From: a bacterium
GTDB lineage: Bacteria > Actinomycetota > Acidimicrobiia > Spongiisociales > UBA5794
Reading direction: 5' to 3'
DNA length: 64,000 nucleotides
Assembly: GCA_024228555.1 (NCBI GenBank)
Contig: JAAETI010000162.1
Span: 1-64,000 of the forward strand
Both the position numbers and the translations under genes were made by a program. Shown piece by piece: positions 52,591 to 61,029 of this stretch. The notes under the pieces were generated by a model. That model was not told the DNA's origin and made no database searches. It was given only the letters and a program-made list of their open reading frames with translations. Positions within the stretch are counted from its first letter, which is position 1; every line of letters starts with the position of its first letter.

Positions 52591-53883
52591 TTAGATGTCG
52601 TCGGGGCGCACGCTGGGAACAACTTCGATTTCGAGCTGCTCCGACCCGCGGACGATAGAAAGCGTAACTACATCTCCGACCCGGAGGCGGCGCAGCCCGC
52701 TGATGAGGTCGTCGGGTGTGGCAACACTTAGGCCGTTGTACGAAGTGACCAGATCGCCGCGTTCGATACCGGCTTGCTCGGCTGCCGACAGCTCGATGGC
52801 GAAGTCGGTAACCAACGCGCCCGAGGGGATGAACGAGCCATCGCTCGTCTGTTCGAACGCGTTTTCGAGACGGACGCCCAGGAACGGGTGTGCCACCGTT
52901 CCAGTTTCGACAATCTCGTCGGTAATACGAGTCACTAGTTCGATGGGGATGGCAAAGCCGACGCCTTCGGCGCCGGCGCTGCTCAGCCCGATCGCAGAGG
53001 TAATGCCGAGAAGCCTGCCTTCGCTGTCGACGAGGGCGCCGCCGCTCGATCCTTCGGTTATTGGGGCGTCTGTCTGCAGCATGTCAAAGAGAGTGTCTGC
53101 CGCCTCCGGCCCGGTCGTGACCTGCCGTCCGAAGGCTGAGATGACACCTGCGGTTACCGATGACCCGCCGTCGAGTCCGAGCGGGCTACCGACGGCAATG
53201 GCGACCTGACCGATCTCGGCGGTCTCGGTGGACCCGATATCGATTGGAGTGAGACCGGTGGCATCGATCCGGAGCACGGCAAGATCAGTACGTCGATCAG
53301 AGCCGATGAGGTCAGCCTCATAGATGCGGCCGTCATCGAAAATGACCTGCACCCGGTCGGCGTCCTCTACGACGTGGTGGTTGGTTACCACGACACCATC
53401 GCTGGTGAGGACCACACCCGACCCTGAGGCAAAGGCGAGGAATGCCTCGTCGACGGTGCTGCCCACGTCGATCGTGACGATCGAAGGGACAACCTTGCGG
53501 GCGACTGCGGCGACGCTGGTTTGATCACCCTCGATGACCACCTCCCGGATCGCGACAGGTTCACCAGTGGCGGGGTCGATAGTGGTTTGGCTATCGAAGA
53601 CACCACCGGCCCACAGAATCGCCGCCAGCAGCCCCGCTCCGACAAGCCCGCCGAGGAGGGGAGCAAGCCAGGAAACGCGCACAAGCCAGGAAACGCGCGA
53701 TGGTGCTGCGGGCGACGGAGTCGTTGGCTCTGGAGCCACCGGCTCAGATACTGCGTACGGAAAAAGTGGCGGGTTGGCGGATGGCGGAGTGACGGTCACT
53801 ACCGGCGTGTCGGGTCCGTTCTCACGAGCGCGATCGGCCGGCGGCCGGAGGTCGTCCCACGAGTCCTGGTTAGTCTTGTCCAC
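52591..53883 (-). CDS. HtrA/DegP-like membrane serine protease with PDZ domain
   Basis: The 430-residue protein has a Pro-rich cytoplasmic N-terminus (about 1-65), one helix (about 70-95, WLAPLLGGLVGAGLLAAILW), a trypsin-like domain with the triad His (VVTNHHVV), Asp (RTDLAVLRID) and Ser (EGSSGGALVD), and one PDZ domain (about 330-425; GVRLENAFEQ... then AEQAGIERGDLVTSYNGLSV). Such proteases degrade or refold damaged envelope proteins and can take part in sigma-factor release. GTG 53883 is the start; MoaE is divergent 12 bases away. Confidence 0.92.
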   Translation of the reverse strand: MDKTNQDSWDDLRPPADRARENGPDTPVVTVTPPSANPPLFPYAVSEPVAPEPTTPSPAAPSRVSWLVRVSWLAPLLGGLVGAGLLAAILWAGGVFDSQTTIDPATGEPVAIREVVIEGDQTSVAAVARKVVPSIVTIDVGSTVDEAFLAFASGSGVVLTSDGVVVTNHHVVEDADRVQVIFDDGRIYEADLIGSDRRTDLAVLRIDATGLTPIDIGSTETAEIGQVAIAVGSPLGLDGGSSVTAGVISAFGRQVTTGPEAADTLFDMLQTDAPITEGSSGGALVDSEGRLLGITSAIGLSSAGAEGVGFAIPIELVTRITDEIVETGTVAHPFLGVRLENAFEQTSDGSFIPSGALVTDFAIELSAAEQAGIERGDLVTSYNGLSVATPDDLISGLRRLRVGDVVTLSIVRGSEQLEIEVVPSVRPDDI

Positions 53884-53895
53884 GGAGTTGATTGT

Positions 53896-54366
53896 ATGAC
53901 CTCAGACAAGCAAACAGAACGCCGCGATGATTTTGTAGCCGTGGGGCCGAACGTGATCGATGCCGGGGCGTTGATCGAGTTCACGACCACTCCCAGGTGC
54001 GGTGCGGTGTCGCTGTTTCTGGGGACCGTACGCGATCACTCCGAGGGCAAGGACGACGTTACCCATCTCGAATACGAAGCGTACGACGACGTCGTTGTGC
54101 AGAAGATCCAAGATATCGTCGACGAAGCGCACGGCAAGTGGTCGATCGAGAGAGTTGCTGCGGTCCATAGAGTCGGGTCGCTTGCTGTGGGCGAGTCGAG
54201 CGTTGCCGTGGCGGTTGGCTCCCGTCATCGCACTGAGGCGTTTTCGGCTGCTCGCTACATCATTGATGAGCTCAAGGCCAGGGTGCCGATTTGGAAGAAG
54301 GAGCACTGGCCGGGCGGCGCCGAGTGGGTACGTGAAGAGCTCGCGCATGGAGCAGGCGACCACTAG
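53896..54366 (+). CDS. moaE: molybdopterin synthase catalytic subunit
   Basis: The 156-residue protein inserts sulfur into precursor Z to form molybdopterin, together with MoaD. It shows GAVSLFLGTVRDHSEGKDD, LEYEAYDDVVVQKI, VAAVHRVGSLAVGESSVAVAVGSRHR and the catalytic lysine region VPIWKKEHWPGG with EW. The start is ATG 53896 (the frame to 53521 is antisense to htrA). moaD and other cofactor genes are absent here. It is needed for the molybdoenzyme at 8192. It converges with the HEAT-repeat gene, stops overlapping (CTAG). Confidence 0.93.
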   Translation: MTSDKQTERRDDFVAVGPNVIDAGALIEFTTTPRCGAVSLFLGTVRDHSEGKDDVTHLEYEAYDDVVVQKIQDIVDEAHGKWSIERVAAVHRVGSLAVGESSVAVAVGSRHRTEAFSAARYIIDELKARVPIWKKEHWPGGAEWVREELAHGAGDH

Positions 54367-54959
54367 TCGGTGGTCCTGCCAACCACCATCTCCGCCGCCT
54401 CTCGCACCATTGGATTTCGATCGGCAGCCGCTTGGCGGAGCGCCGCCTCGATCTCATCACCGTCGAATACCGACAGGGCTGGAACACAGCGTCGTCTGAT
54501 CTGGGGCGGCCCGCCGGCGATCAGGTCAAGGAGGGCGGGGACGGCCCTGTCGTCGCCGATTGCACCCAAAGCCGCCACTGCCGCCTCCCGGACCAGTTTG
54601 TCCTCGTCGTTGTCGGTGGCGTGTTGCAGCAGGACATCCACCGAGCTGTCCGCCGCGACTTCCCCCAGTGCCGTAGCCGCAGCTTCGCGAACCGCCGCGG
54701 CTTGGTCATCGAGTGCCAGCTCGAGAACCTGAGGGTCGGCGGTTCCGCTCAACCCAAGCACCTCTGCGCACTCGCGTCGCACCGTCGCATCGGGATCATC
54801 GGACAACATCGTGGTCAGGCGACCAAACAGTTGTGGATGACGCAGGCTGGCGGCGACGGCGACTCTCCGATTCGCCGGATCGGCTTCATTGAGAAACGCT
54901 CGCGGATCCTTGAGCAGGTTGGCGAGGATCTCCCTGGTCGGATTGTCGTTCATGGCCAT
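54363..54959 (-). CDS. HEAT-repeat protein
   Basis: The 198-residue protein is built of about five HEAT-like helical repeats: RRVAVAASLRHPQLFGRL, ATVRRECAEVLGLSGTAD, AAVREAAATALGEVAADS, KLVREAAVAALGAIGDDR and the C-terminal PMVREAAEMVVG. Such solenoids bind proteins or act as phycobilin-lyase-like or scaffold proteins; no enzymatic motif is seen. ATG 54959 (MAMNDNP) or 54953 may be used, with no Shine-Dalgarno sequence. It is divergent from the TetR gene. Function unknown. Confidence 0.75.
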   Translation of the reverse strand: MAMNDNPTREILANLLKDPRAFLNEADPANRRVAVAASLRHPQLFGRLTTMLSDDPDATVRRECAEVLGLSGTADPQVLELALDDQAAAVREAAATALGEVAADSSVDVLLQHATDNDEDKLVREAAVAALGAIGDDRAVPALLDLIAGGPPQIRRRCVPALSVFDGDEIEAALRQAAADRNPMVREAAEMVVGRTTD

Positions 54960-55028
54960 AAACGGTAACCGACCATGCAACACGCCCTGCCACTCCCGGT
55001 CCGCAAGTAGGTCGACCTCAACTACTCG

Positions 55029-55086
55029 TTGACAGGGCAAGGAATATGTCGTTACGCTCCCCGCACTGAACGAACGGTCGTTCGTT
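55029..55086 (+). promoter_or_regulatory. promoter and TetR operator of the paa operon
   Basis: TTGACA (55029-55034) and TACGCT (55053-55058) are 18 bases apart. From 55069 to 55086 AACGAACG-GT-CGTTCGTT is a perfect inverted repeat at about the transcription start, followed by the GGAGGG of the TetR gene. The core CGAACGGTCGTTCG fits the pattern CNAACGNNCGTTNG, which I recall for PaaR of Thermus (not verified here). Confidence 0.7.
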
Positions 55087-55104
55087 TGGTGGAGGGAGAT
55101 CAGC

Positions 55105-55728
55105 TTGGGTCCGACCGACGCAAGCGCGTCCGTAGCCGCAGTCTCAGGATCGCCCCGGACTCGGGAAGACGTGGTTACCGCTGCTAGCAAACTGTTTGCT
55201 AGCCGCGGCTTTCACGGCACGTCGATGCGAGATCTCGGGGATGAGCTAGGGATGCTTGGCTCATCCCTCTACTCCCACGTACGGGGCAAGAACGAGCTGC
55301 TGGTCGAGGTGATTGCCAGGGGAACCCGCTTCTTCAATGGCGTGGTTGCCGAGGCTGAGGCCGCAGGCGGCTCAGCCAAGGATCGGCTTCGCCGCCTGGT
55401 TAGCGGGCACGTGCAGGTTGTAGTCGGGCACATCGATGAGTCACGGACCTTCCTGTTCGAGTCACGTTTCCTACCCGCCGCCGACCGTGGCCGGATTATC
55501 GAGATGCGCGACGACTATGAAGCCGCCTACAGACAGGCCATCCGCGATGGCATTGATGAGGGCTCCTTTACCGCGGACATCGACCCAGCCACGACCGCGA
55601 TCTTCATTCTCTCGATCTTGAACGCTCTCATCCGGTGGTACCGACCGAGTGGAGACCGCGATGCTGACGCCATAGGCGCTGAGATGTGGGCTTTCATTGA
55701 GAACGGTGTTGTCAGGAGCGAGCGATGA
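55105..55728 (+). CDS. TetR-family repressor, probably PaaR-like
   Basis: The 207-residue protein has a TetR DNA-binding domain (TREDVVTAASKLFASRGFHGTSMRDLGDELGMLGSSLYSHVRGKNELL, residues about 19-65) and an all-helical ligand domain. The first gene after it encodes a PaaG-like hydratase overlapping by 4 bases, and an inverted repeat stands in front of it. It therefore probably represses the operon until phenylacetyl-CoA or another acyl-CoA is present, as PaaR does. TTG 55105 has GGAGGG 8-9 bases upstream. KstR2/FadR-like relatives are alternatives. Confidence 0.8.
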   Translation: MGPTDASASVAAVSGSPRTREDVVTAASKLFASRGFHGTSMRDLGDELGMLGSSLYSHVRGKNELLVEVIARGTRFFNGVVAEAEAAGGSAKDRLRRLVSGHVQVVVGHIDESRTFLFESRFLPAADRGRIIEMRDDYEAAYRQAIRDGIDEGSFTADIDPATTAIFILSILNALIRWYRPSGDRDADAIGAEMWAFIENGVVRSER

Positions 55729-56513
55729 CTGACTCGATCTTGGTCGCCGATGCTGACGGTCTCCGTTCAATAACGCTCAACCGGCCCGACCGCCTCAACG
55801 CATTCACAACAGAGATGCTCAACACGTTTAACGCGGCTCTTACCGATGCTGCTGCGGATGACTCGGTGCGCACTGTCTTGATCACCGGTTCGGGACGTGG
55901 GTTTTGCGCCGGACAGGACCTCAACGACCGCTCCGTTGCCCCCGGTGGGGCCGCCCCCGACCTTGGTGAGTCACTCGAGAATCGCTACAACCCAGCCGTC
56001 CGCACCATCCGAACTATGGCCAAGCCGGTTGTGATTGCAGTCAACGGTGTTGCCGCCGGTGCCGGCGCCAACCTCGCCCTGGCCGGCGACCTCGTGTTTG
56101 CAGCGAAATCGGCCAAGTTCATTCAGTCGTTTGCAAGGATCGGGCTCATTCCTGATTCCGGGGGAACCTACTTTCTCCCACGACGGGTGGGGTCCGCACG
56201 AGCGATGGGTCTGGCATTGCTGGGCGATGCGATTGGAGCCGAGCAGGCCGCCGACTGGGGCCTCATCTGGCGGGCGGTTGACGACGAGCAGTTGCTCGAG
56301 ACGGCAGGTGAGCTAGCGAGGCAACTGGCGGCAGGGCCGACCGCTGGTTTCGCCAAGACCAAGCAAGCGCTCAACGCCTCCGGCGGCAACTCCCTGGATG
56401 CTCAACTCGACCTAGAACGAGATCTCCAGCAGGCAGCAGGTCACTCCAATGACTACACCGAGGGTGTCGCCGCATTCCTCGAGAAACGTCCGCCCGTATT
56501 CGGGGGTTCATGA
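55725..56513 (+). CDS. paaG: enoyl-CoA hydratase/isomerase, PaaG-like
   Basis: The 262-residue crotonase-fold protein has LNRPDRLNAFTTEML, the oxyanion-hole block GSGRGFCAGQDLNDR and AGAGANLALAGDLVFAAKSA with IGLIPDSGGTYFLPR. It resembles PaaG, the 2-(1,2-epoxy-1,2-dihydrophenyl)acetyl-CoA isomerase of phenylacetate degradation (FCAGQDL is typical; Asp in the IPDSGG loop is catalytic in isomerases). The neighbours paaH, paaJ and paaN support the role, but general enoyl-CoA hydratase activity cannot be excluded. ATG 55725 overlaps the TetR stop. Confidence 0.85.
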   Translation: MTDSILVADADGLRSITLNRPDRLNAFTTEMLNTFNAALTDAAADDSVRTVLITGSGRGFCAGQDLNDRSVAPGGAAPDLGESLENRYNPAVRTIRTMAKPVVIAVNGVAAGAGANLALAGDLVFAAKSAKFIQSFARIGLIPDSGGTYFLPRRVGSARAMGLALLGDAIGAEQAADWGLIWRAVDDEQLLETAGELARQLAAGPTAGFAKTKQALNASGGNSLDAQLDLERDLQQAAGHSNDYTEGVAAFLEKRPPVFGGS

Positions 56514-58060
56514 TGACGACACCCATTTCCGCCGGCAGCCCCGTCGCCGTTGTCGGCGCCGGAACGATGGGGGCAGGTATTGCCCAAGTAGCAGCAGCCG
56601 CCGGCCATCCAGTGGTTCTCTTTGATGCCGTCGAAGGCGCCGCCGACAAGGCCCTGGCCGACTTGCGTACCCGCATGGAGAAATCCGTTGAGAGGGGCCG
56701 CCGCACCGAGGAGGAAGCGCAGCGGATCATCGGGCTCGTCGTCGGTTGTGGATGGCTTGCCGAATGTGCCTCCGCCTCGTTGGTAATCGAGGCGATCATC
56801 GAGGATCTCCACACAAAGCGGAAGGTCTTTGCCGAAATCGAAGAGCTGGCGGATCCTGGTGCGATCCTGGCCACCAACACATCGTCCCTCTCGGTAACGG
56901 CTATCGCTGCCGAGCTGAAGCGGCCCGAACGGTTTGTGGGTATGCACTTCTTCAACCCGGCCCCTGCCATGCCACTCGTCGAGATCGTATCCGGAGCCAG
57001 AACCGATGCAGAAGTTGCCGACGTCGCAGCCGCCACCGTCGAGGTGTGGGGCAAGGAACCTGTCCGGTGTTTGTCGACTCCGGGGTTCATTGTCAACCGG
57101 GTTGCTCGGCCGTTCTATGGAGAGAGTCTGCGGTTGGCCTCCGACCGTATTGCCGACTACGCGACGATCGATGCGCTCTTTGTCGGCTCCGGCAGGTTCC
57201 GGATGGGCCCATTCGCCTTGATGGATCTTGTCGGGCTCGATGTCAATCTTGCTGTCTCAAAGTCGGTTTTCGCACAAACGTTCCACGATGCCCGCTTCGC
57301 CCCCCACGTTCTGCAGCAGAGTCTTGTCGACGCGGGGAATCTGGGTCGAAAGACCGGCGAGGGCTTCTTCGAGTATGGGAAGTCAGCCACCAAAGCGGTT
57401 CCCCAAACCGTGGCGCAGCAGGTCGCTCCTGCGAATGTTGAGGCTCACGGTGACCTCGGTTGGGCAGCCGGACTCACCTCGCGTCTCTTGGCATCAGGTG
57501 TCGAGGTGGACTCAGTCCCCGCGGGTGGCCCTGGCCATTTCATTTTCGACGGTGTTCACCTCGTACCAACCGATGGCCGAACCGCCACCGAACTGGCCGC
57601 CGCCGAGGTATTTGGTAGCCCGAATGTCGTGGTGTTCGACCTCGTCCACGATTGGCACAATGTGGCCCGCGTTGGCATCGCCCGCGCCGATCAAGCCGAT
57701 CCGAGCGTCGTGGAGCGAGTCGCCGGCCTGTTCCAGGCAATCGGTTGTCAGGTGAGCCAGATTGACGACGCACACGGCATGGTTGTGATGCGAACCGTTG
57801 CCCAGCTTGCCGCGGTGGCCGCCGATACCGTTGCCGCCGGTATTGCCACAGCCAGTGACGTCGATACCGCTATGCGGCTCGGTACCAACTACCCATCGGG
57901 GCCGCTGGAGTGGGCAGATTTGATCGGCATCGAAGTCATTGCTGCAGTGTTGCGCAACGTTCGCCACGGCTACGGGGAGGATCGATATCGGGTTCCCGCG
58001 CTGATCTCTCGACGTGCGGCGACCAATCAGCCGATCCGCAAGGAGATTGCCGATGTCTGA
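56510..58060 (+). CDS. paaH: 3-hydroxyacyl-CoA dehydrogenase, PaaH-like
   Basis: The 516-residue NAD-dependent enzyme has VAVVGAGTMGAGIAQVAAAAG at the start, VIEAIIEDLHTKRKVFAEIE, ATNTSSLSVTAIA, and GMHFFNPAPAMPLVEIV, then two 3HCDH C-terminal domains, the second after about residue 400 (GTNYPSGPLEWADLIG). The length (about 510) and two C-domains match PaaH/PaaC, 3-hydroxyadipyl-CoA dehydrogenase. It overlaps paaG (ATGA) and paaJ (8 bases), so the operon is tightly coupled. Confidence 0.88.
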   Translation: MMTTPISAGSPVAVVGAGTMGAGIAQVAAAAGHPVVLFDAVEGAADKALADLRTRMEKSVERGRRTEEEAQRIIGLVVGCGWLAECASASLVIEAIIEDLHTKRKVFAEIEELADPGAILATNTSSLSVTAIAAELKRPERFVGMHFFNPAPAMPLVEIVSGARTDAEVADVAAATVEVWGKEPVRCLSTPGFIVNRVARPFYGESLRLASDRIADYATIDALFVGSGRFRMGPFALMDLVGLDVNLAVSKSVFAQTFHDARFAPHVLQQSLVDAGNLGRKTGEGFFEYGKSATKAVPQTVAQQVAPANVEAHGDLGWAAGLTSRLLASGVEVDSVPAGGPGHFIFDGVHLVPTDGRTATELAAAEVFGSPNVVVFDLVHDWHNVARVGIARADQADPSVVERVAGLFQAIGCQVSQIDDAHGMVVMRTVAQLAAVAADTVAAGIATASDVDTAMRLGTNYPSGPLEWADLIGIEVIAAVLRNVRHGYGEDRYRVPALISRRAATNQPIRKEIADV

Positions 58061-59255
58061 GGCGTTCATCTGTGATGCTATCCGTACCCCGGTTGGGCGA
58101 TTTGGTGGCGCATTGGCCGCGGTGCGACCCGACGATCTGCTCGCCCACACGATGCGAACCTTGATGGAGCGCAATCCCAGCGTGGACTGGGCTGCGACTG
58201 ACGATGTGATGATGGGTGCCGCCAACCAGGCCGGGGAGGACAACCGCAACGTCGGTCGGATGGCGGTGCTCCTGTCGGGTATGGAACCCGCCGTACCCGG
58301 AACCACAATCAACCGGCTGTGCGGATCAGGGATGGAGGCCGTTGGCTATGCAGCCAGGTCAATCAAGACTGGTGAAGCCGACCTGATCATGGCGGGCGGC
58401 GTCGAGTCGATGAGTCGAGCTCCCAAAGTCATGGCGAAGGCCGAAGCTGCGTTCAGCCGTGTGACCGAGGTTTATGACACCACCATTGGCTGGCGGTTCA
58501 CCAATCCCAAGCTTGCCGAGCGGTTTGGCAAGGACGAGATGCCCGGTACTGCTGAAAACGTCGCGGTCGAATTCGATATCTCACGTGAGGACCAGGATGC
58601 TTTCGCCCTGCGTAGCCAGCAGCGCACCGCGGCTGCGATTGCTTCCGGACGGTTGGGCCAGGAGATCGTGCCCGTCGTGATTCCGCAAAGGCGTGGCGAT
58701 GCGATCACCGTGGACACCGACGAGCATCCCCGCCCAGACACCGACCTCGAGAAGCTGACACGACTCCGCCCGATCTTCGAAGGCGGGACCATCACCGCAG
58801 GCAACGCCTCCGGCATCAACGACGGCGCCGCCTCAGTGCTGGTCGCCTCCGAGGCTGCCATTGCCAAGTACGGGCTAACTCCGCAGGCACGCATCTTGGG
58901 GATGGCAACCGCAGGCGTGCCTCCACGCATCATGGGGGTCGGTCCGGTCCCCGCCACGCAGAAACTGCTGGACCGTATGGGAATCACTCTCGACCAGATC
59001 GGCGTAATCGAACTCAACGAGGCGTTTGCATCACAGGCGCTGGCATGTCTTCGGCAACTCGGACTGGCCGACGATGCCGAGCATGTCAACGTCAACGGCG
59101 GTGCCATTGCGATCGGGCATCCGCTCGGCATGACAGGGGCTCGGCTGGTAGCGACGGCAACACGACAGCTAGGTGAATCAGATCAGAAGTACGCCCTGAC
59201 CACGATGTGCATCGGGGTCGGGCAGGGGATCGCCATGCTCATAGAGAAGGCTTGA
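58053..59255 (+). CDS. paaJ: acetyl-CoA acyltransferase, PaaJ/PcaF-like
   Basis: The 400-residue thiolase cleaves 3-oxoadipyl-CoA (or a related 3-oxoacyl-CoA) with CoA. It starts SEAFICDAIRTPVGRFGGAL, has the acyl-Cys in NRLCGSGMEAVGYAA, NEAFASQALACLRQLGL, the GGAIAIGHPLGMTGAR block and the C-terminal Cys in TMCIGVGQGIAM. ATG 58053 with AAGGAG 7 bases upstream decides the start; the longer frame to 58014 lies in paaH. It completes the lower phenylacetate pathway with paaG and paaH. Confidence 0.9.
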   Translation: MSEAFICDAIRTPVGRFGGALAAVRPDDLLAHTMRTLMERNPSVDWAATDDVMMGAANQAGEDNRNVGRMAVLLSGMEPAVPGTTINRLCGSGMEAVGYAARSIKTGEADLIMAGGVESMSRAPKVMAKAEAAFSRVTEVYDTTIGWRFTNPKLAERFGKDEMPGTAENVAVEFDISREDQDAFALRSQQRTAAAIASGRLGQEIVPVVIPQRRGDAITVDTDEHPRPDTDLEKLTRLRPIFEGGTITAGNASGINDGAASVLVASEAAIAKYGLTPQARILGMATAGVPPRIMGVGPVPATQKLLDRMGITLDQIGVIELNEAFASQALACLRQLGLADDAEHVNVNGGAIAIGHPLGMTGARLVATATRQLGESDQKYALTTMCIGVGQGIAMLIEKA

Positions 59256-59262
59256 AAGGACG

Positions 59263-60921
59263 ATGATGGAACTCTTCCAAAAGCACCAGGAGACGCTCAA
59301 GCGGGCAGTCGCCACCATCGGCAGTCGGGAATACTGGAGTTCGTACCCGGAGAGCCCGCGCGCTTACGGTGAGGATGCTCCGACCAATGGTGAGGCGGCG
59401 TTTCAGGATCGCCTCGGCAAGCCTTTCGAGATTGACCAACCGTCAAGCGGCTTCTCGGCCGGTGGCGAGTTCTCGCCGTACGGCATCGAGCTCGGGGTGA
59501 CCTATCCGACGGCCGATGTTGAGTCGCTGATCTCCGCCGCCACCACCGCGATGGAGCAGTGGGGCAAGGCAAGTATCGAAGACCGTGTCAGCGTTTGCCT
59601 CGAGATTCTGGATCGGCTCAAAGAGAACAGTTTCGAGATGGCGCACGCCGTCATGCAAACCACGGGGCAAGCCTTCCTCATGGCTTTCCAGGCCGGTGGG
59701 CCCCACGCCCTCGACCGTGGTCTCGAGGCAGTTGCGTACGCATATGCCGAGATGACACGGCTCCCCGGTGGGCAGATGCAATGGGAGAAGCCGCAGGGCA
59801 AGCGCGACCCCCTCCTGATCGAGAAACAGTGGCGGATTCGACCGCGGGGGATCGCCGTCACCGTAGGAGTCTCCACGTTCCCGACTTGGAACGGATATCC
59901 CGGGATTTTCGCCAGTCTCGCCACCGGCAATCCCGTGATCATCAAGCCGCACCCCGGCACCATTCTGCCGTTGGCGCTATTTGCCGAGACGGCGAGGACC
60001 GTGCTTGCCGAGGCCGGTTTTGATCCCAACACTGTCATGCTTGCCGTTGATACACCTGATGCTCCGATCGCTAAGGAACTGGTGATGGATCCCGCGGTTG
60101 GTATCGTCGACTACACCGGCGGATCGAGCTTTGGTGATTGGCTCGAAGAGAACGTCACCCATGCTCTGGTCTTCACCGAGAAGGCGGGTGTCAACTCAGT
60201 CGTCATCGACTCGGTACCGGACCTCAAGGGTGTCTTCCGCAACCTCTCGGTATCGCTGACCATGTACTCAGGGCAGATGTGTACGACCCCACAGAACGTC
60301 TACGTGCCGGCTTCGGGGATCACCGTTGGCGAGGAGCAAGTCAGCTTTGATGAGGTTGCCTCGGGCCTTGCTGCGGCGATCGATGGCTTGCTGGCCGACA
60401 ACCAGCGAGCCGGCGACATCCTGGGCTCCATCAAAGGAGGCGAGATCGCCGGCCGGATCGCCGATGCTGCCGGCAGCGGATATGTGCTGCTCGAGTCTCG
60501 CGAGATAGCCCATCCCAACTTTGCAGATGCCGAGGTGCGGAGCCCGGTGATTGTGAAGGTGGATGCGGAAGATACCGACGCATATATGCGCGAGATGTTT
60601 GGGCCTGTGATCTACGTCATTGCGACCAGCGGTACTGAAGAGAGCCTGCGACTCGCCAAAGACTCAGCGATCGCCCACGGTGCCTTGACCTGGCTCATCT
60701 ACACGACAGATAGCGACACGATGGAGTCTGCAATCGATTCGGCTGTCGATGCTGGTGTGTCTGTTGCGTTCAATCTGGCCGGAGGTCTGTATGTGAACCA
60801 GTCAACGGCATTCAGTGACTTCCATGTCACCGGGGCAAACCCGGCAGGAAACGCCTCCCTCACTGACCCTGCGTTCGTCGCCGGCCGGTTCCGAGTGGTC
60901 GGAATCCGGATTTCGGCATGA
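59263..60921 (+). CDS. paaN: phenylacetate degradation aldehyde dehydrogenase-like protein PaaN
   Basis: The 552-residue protein belongs to the PaaN (TIGR02288-like) branch of the aldehyde dehydrogenase superfamily. It keeps RPRGIAVTVGVSTFPTWNGYPGIFA, KPHPGTILPLALF, YTGGSSFGDWLEE and the catalytic Cys in SGQMCTTPQNVY. It lacks the MaoC hydratase half of PaaZ, so it could only oxidise the ring-opened aldehyde; another protein (MaoC/paaZ-hydratase) would be needed for ring opening. ATG 59263 or 59266 follows AAAGGA. Confidence 0.85.
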   Translation: MMELFQKHQETLKRAVATIGSREYWSSYPESPRAYGEDAPTNGEAAFQDRLGKPFEIDQPSSGFSAGGEFSPYGIELGVTYPTADVESLISAATTAMEQWGKASIEDRVSVCLEILDRLKENSFEMAHAVMQTTGQAFLMAFQAGGPHALDRGLEAVAYAYAEMTRLPGGQMQWEKPQGKRDPLLIEKQWRIRPRGIAVTVGVSTFPTWNGYPGIFASLATGNPVIIKPHPGTILPLALFAETARTVLAEAGFDPNTVMLAVDTPDAPIAKELVMDPAVGIVDYTGGSSFGDWLEENVTHALVFTEKAGVNSVVIDSVPDLKGVFRNLSVSLTMYSGQMCTTPQNVYVPASGITVGEEQVSFDEVASGLAAAIDGLLADNQRAGDILGSIKGGEIAGRIADAAGSGYVLLESREIAHPNFADAEVRSPVIVKVDAEDTDAYMREMFGPVIYVIATSGTEESLRLAKDSAIAHGALTWLIYTTDSDTMESAIDSAVDAGVSVAFNLAGGLYVNQSTAFSDFHVTGANPAGNASLTDPAFVAGRFRVVGIRISA

Positions 60922-61029
60922 GAAGTCAATCCTCACTTCTTGGGGCAAATCCTTCGCTCATTCTCTATGGTGACCGCAACTTCATAAGCCCAAGGAACCC
61001 GCTGGGGGAGCATGCGAAGGGAGGCAGCG

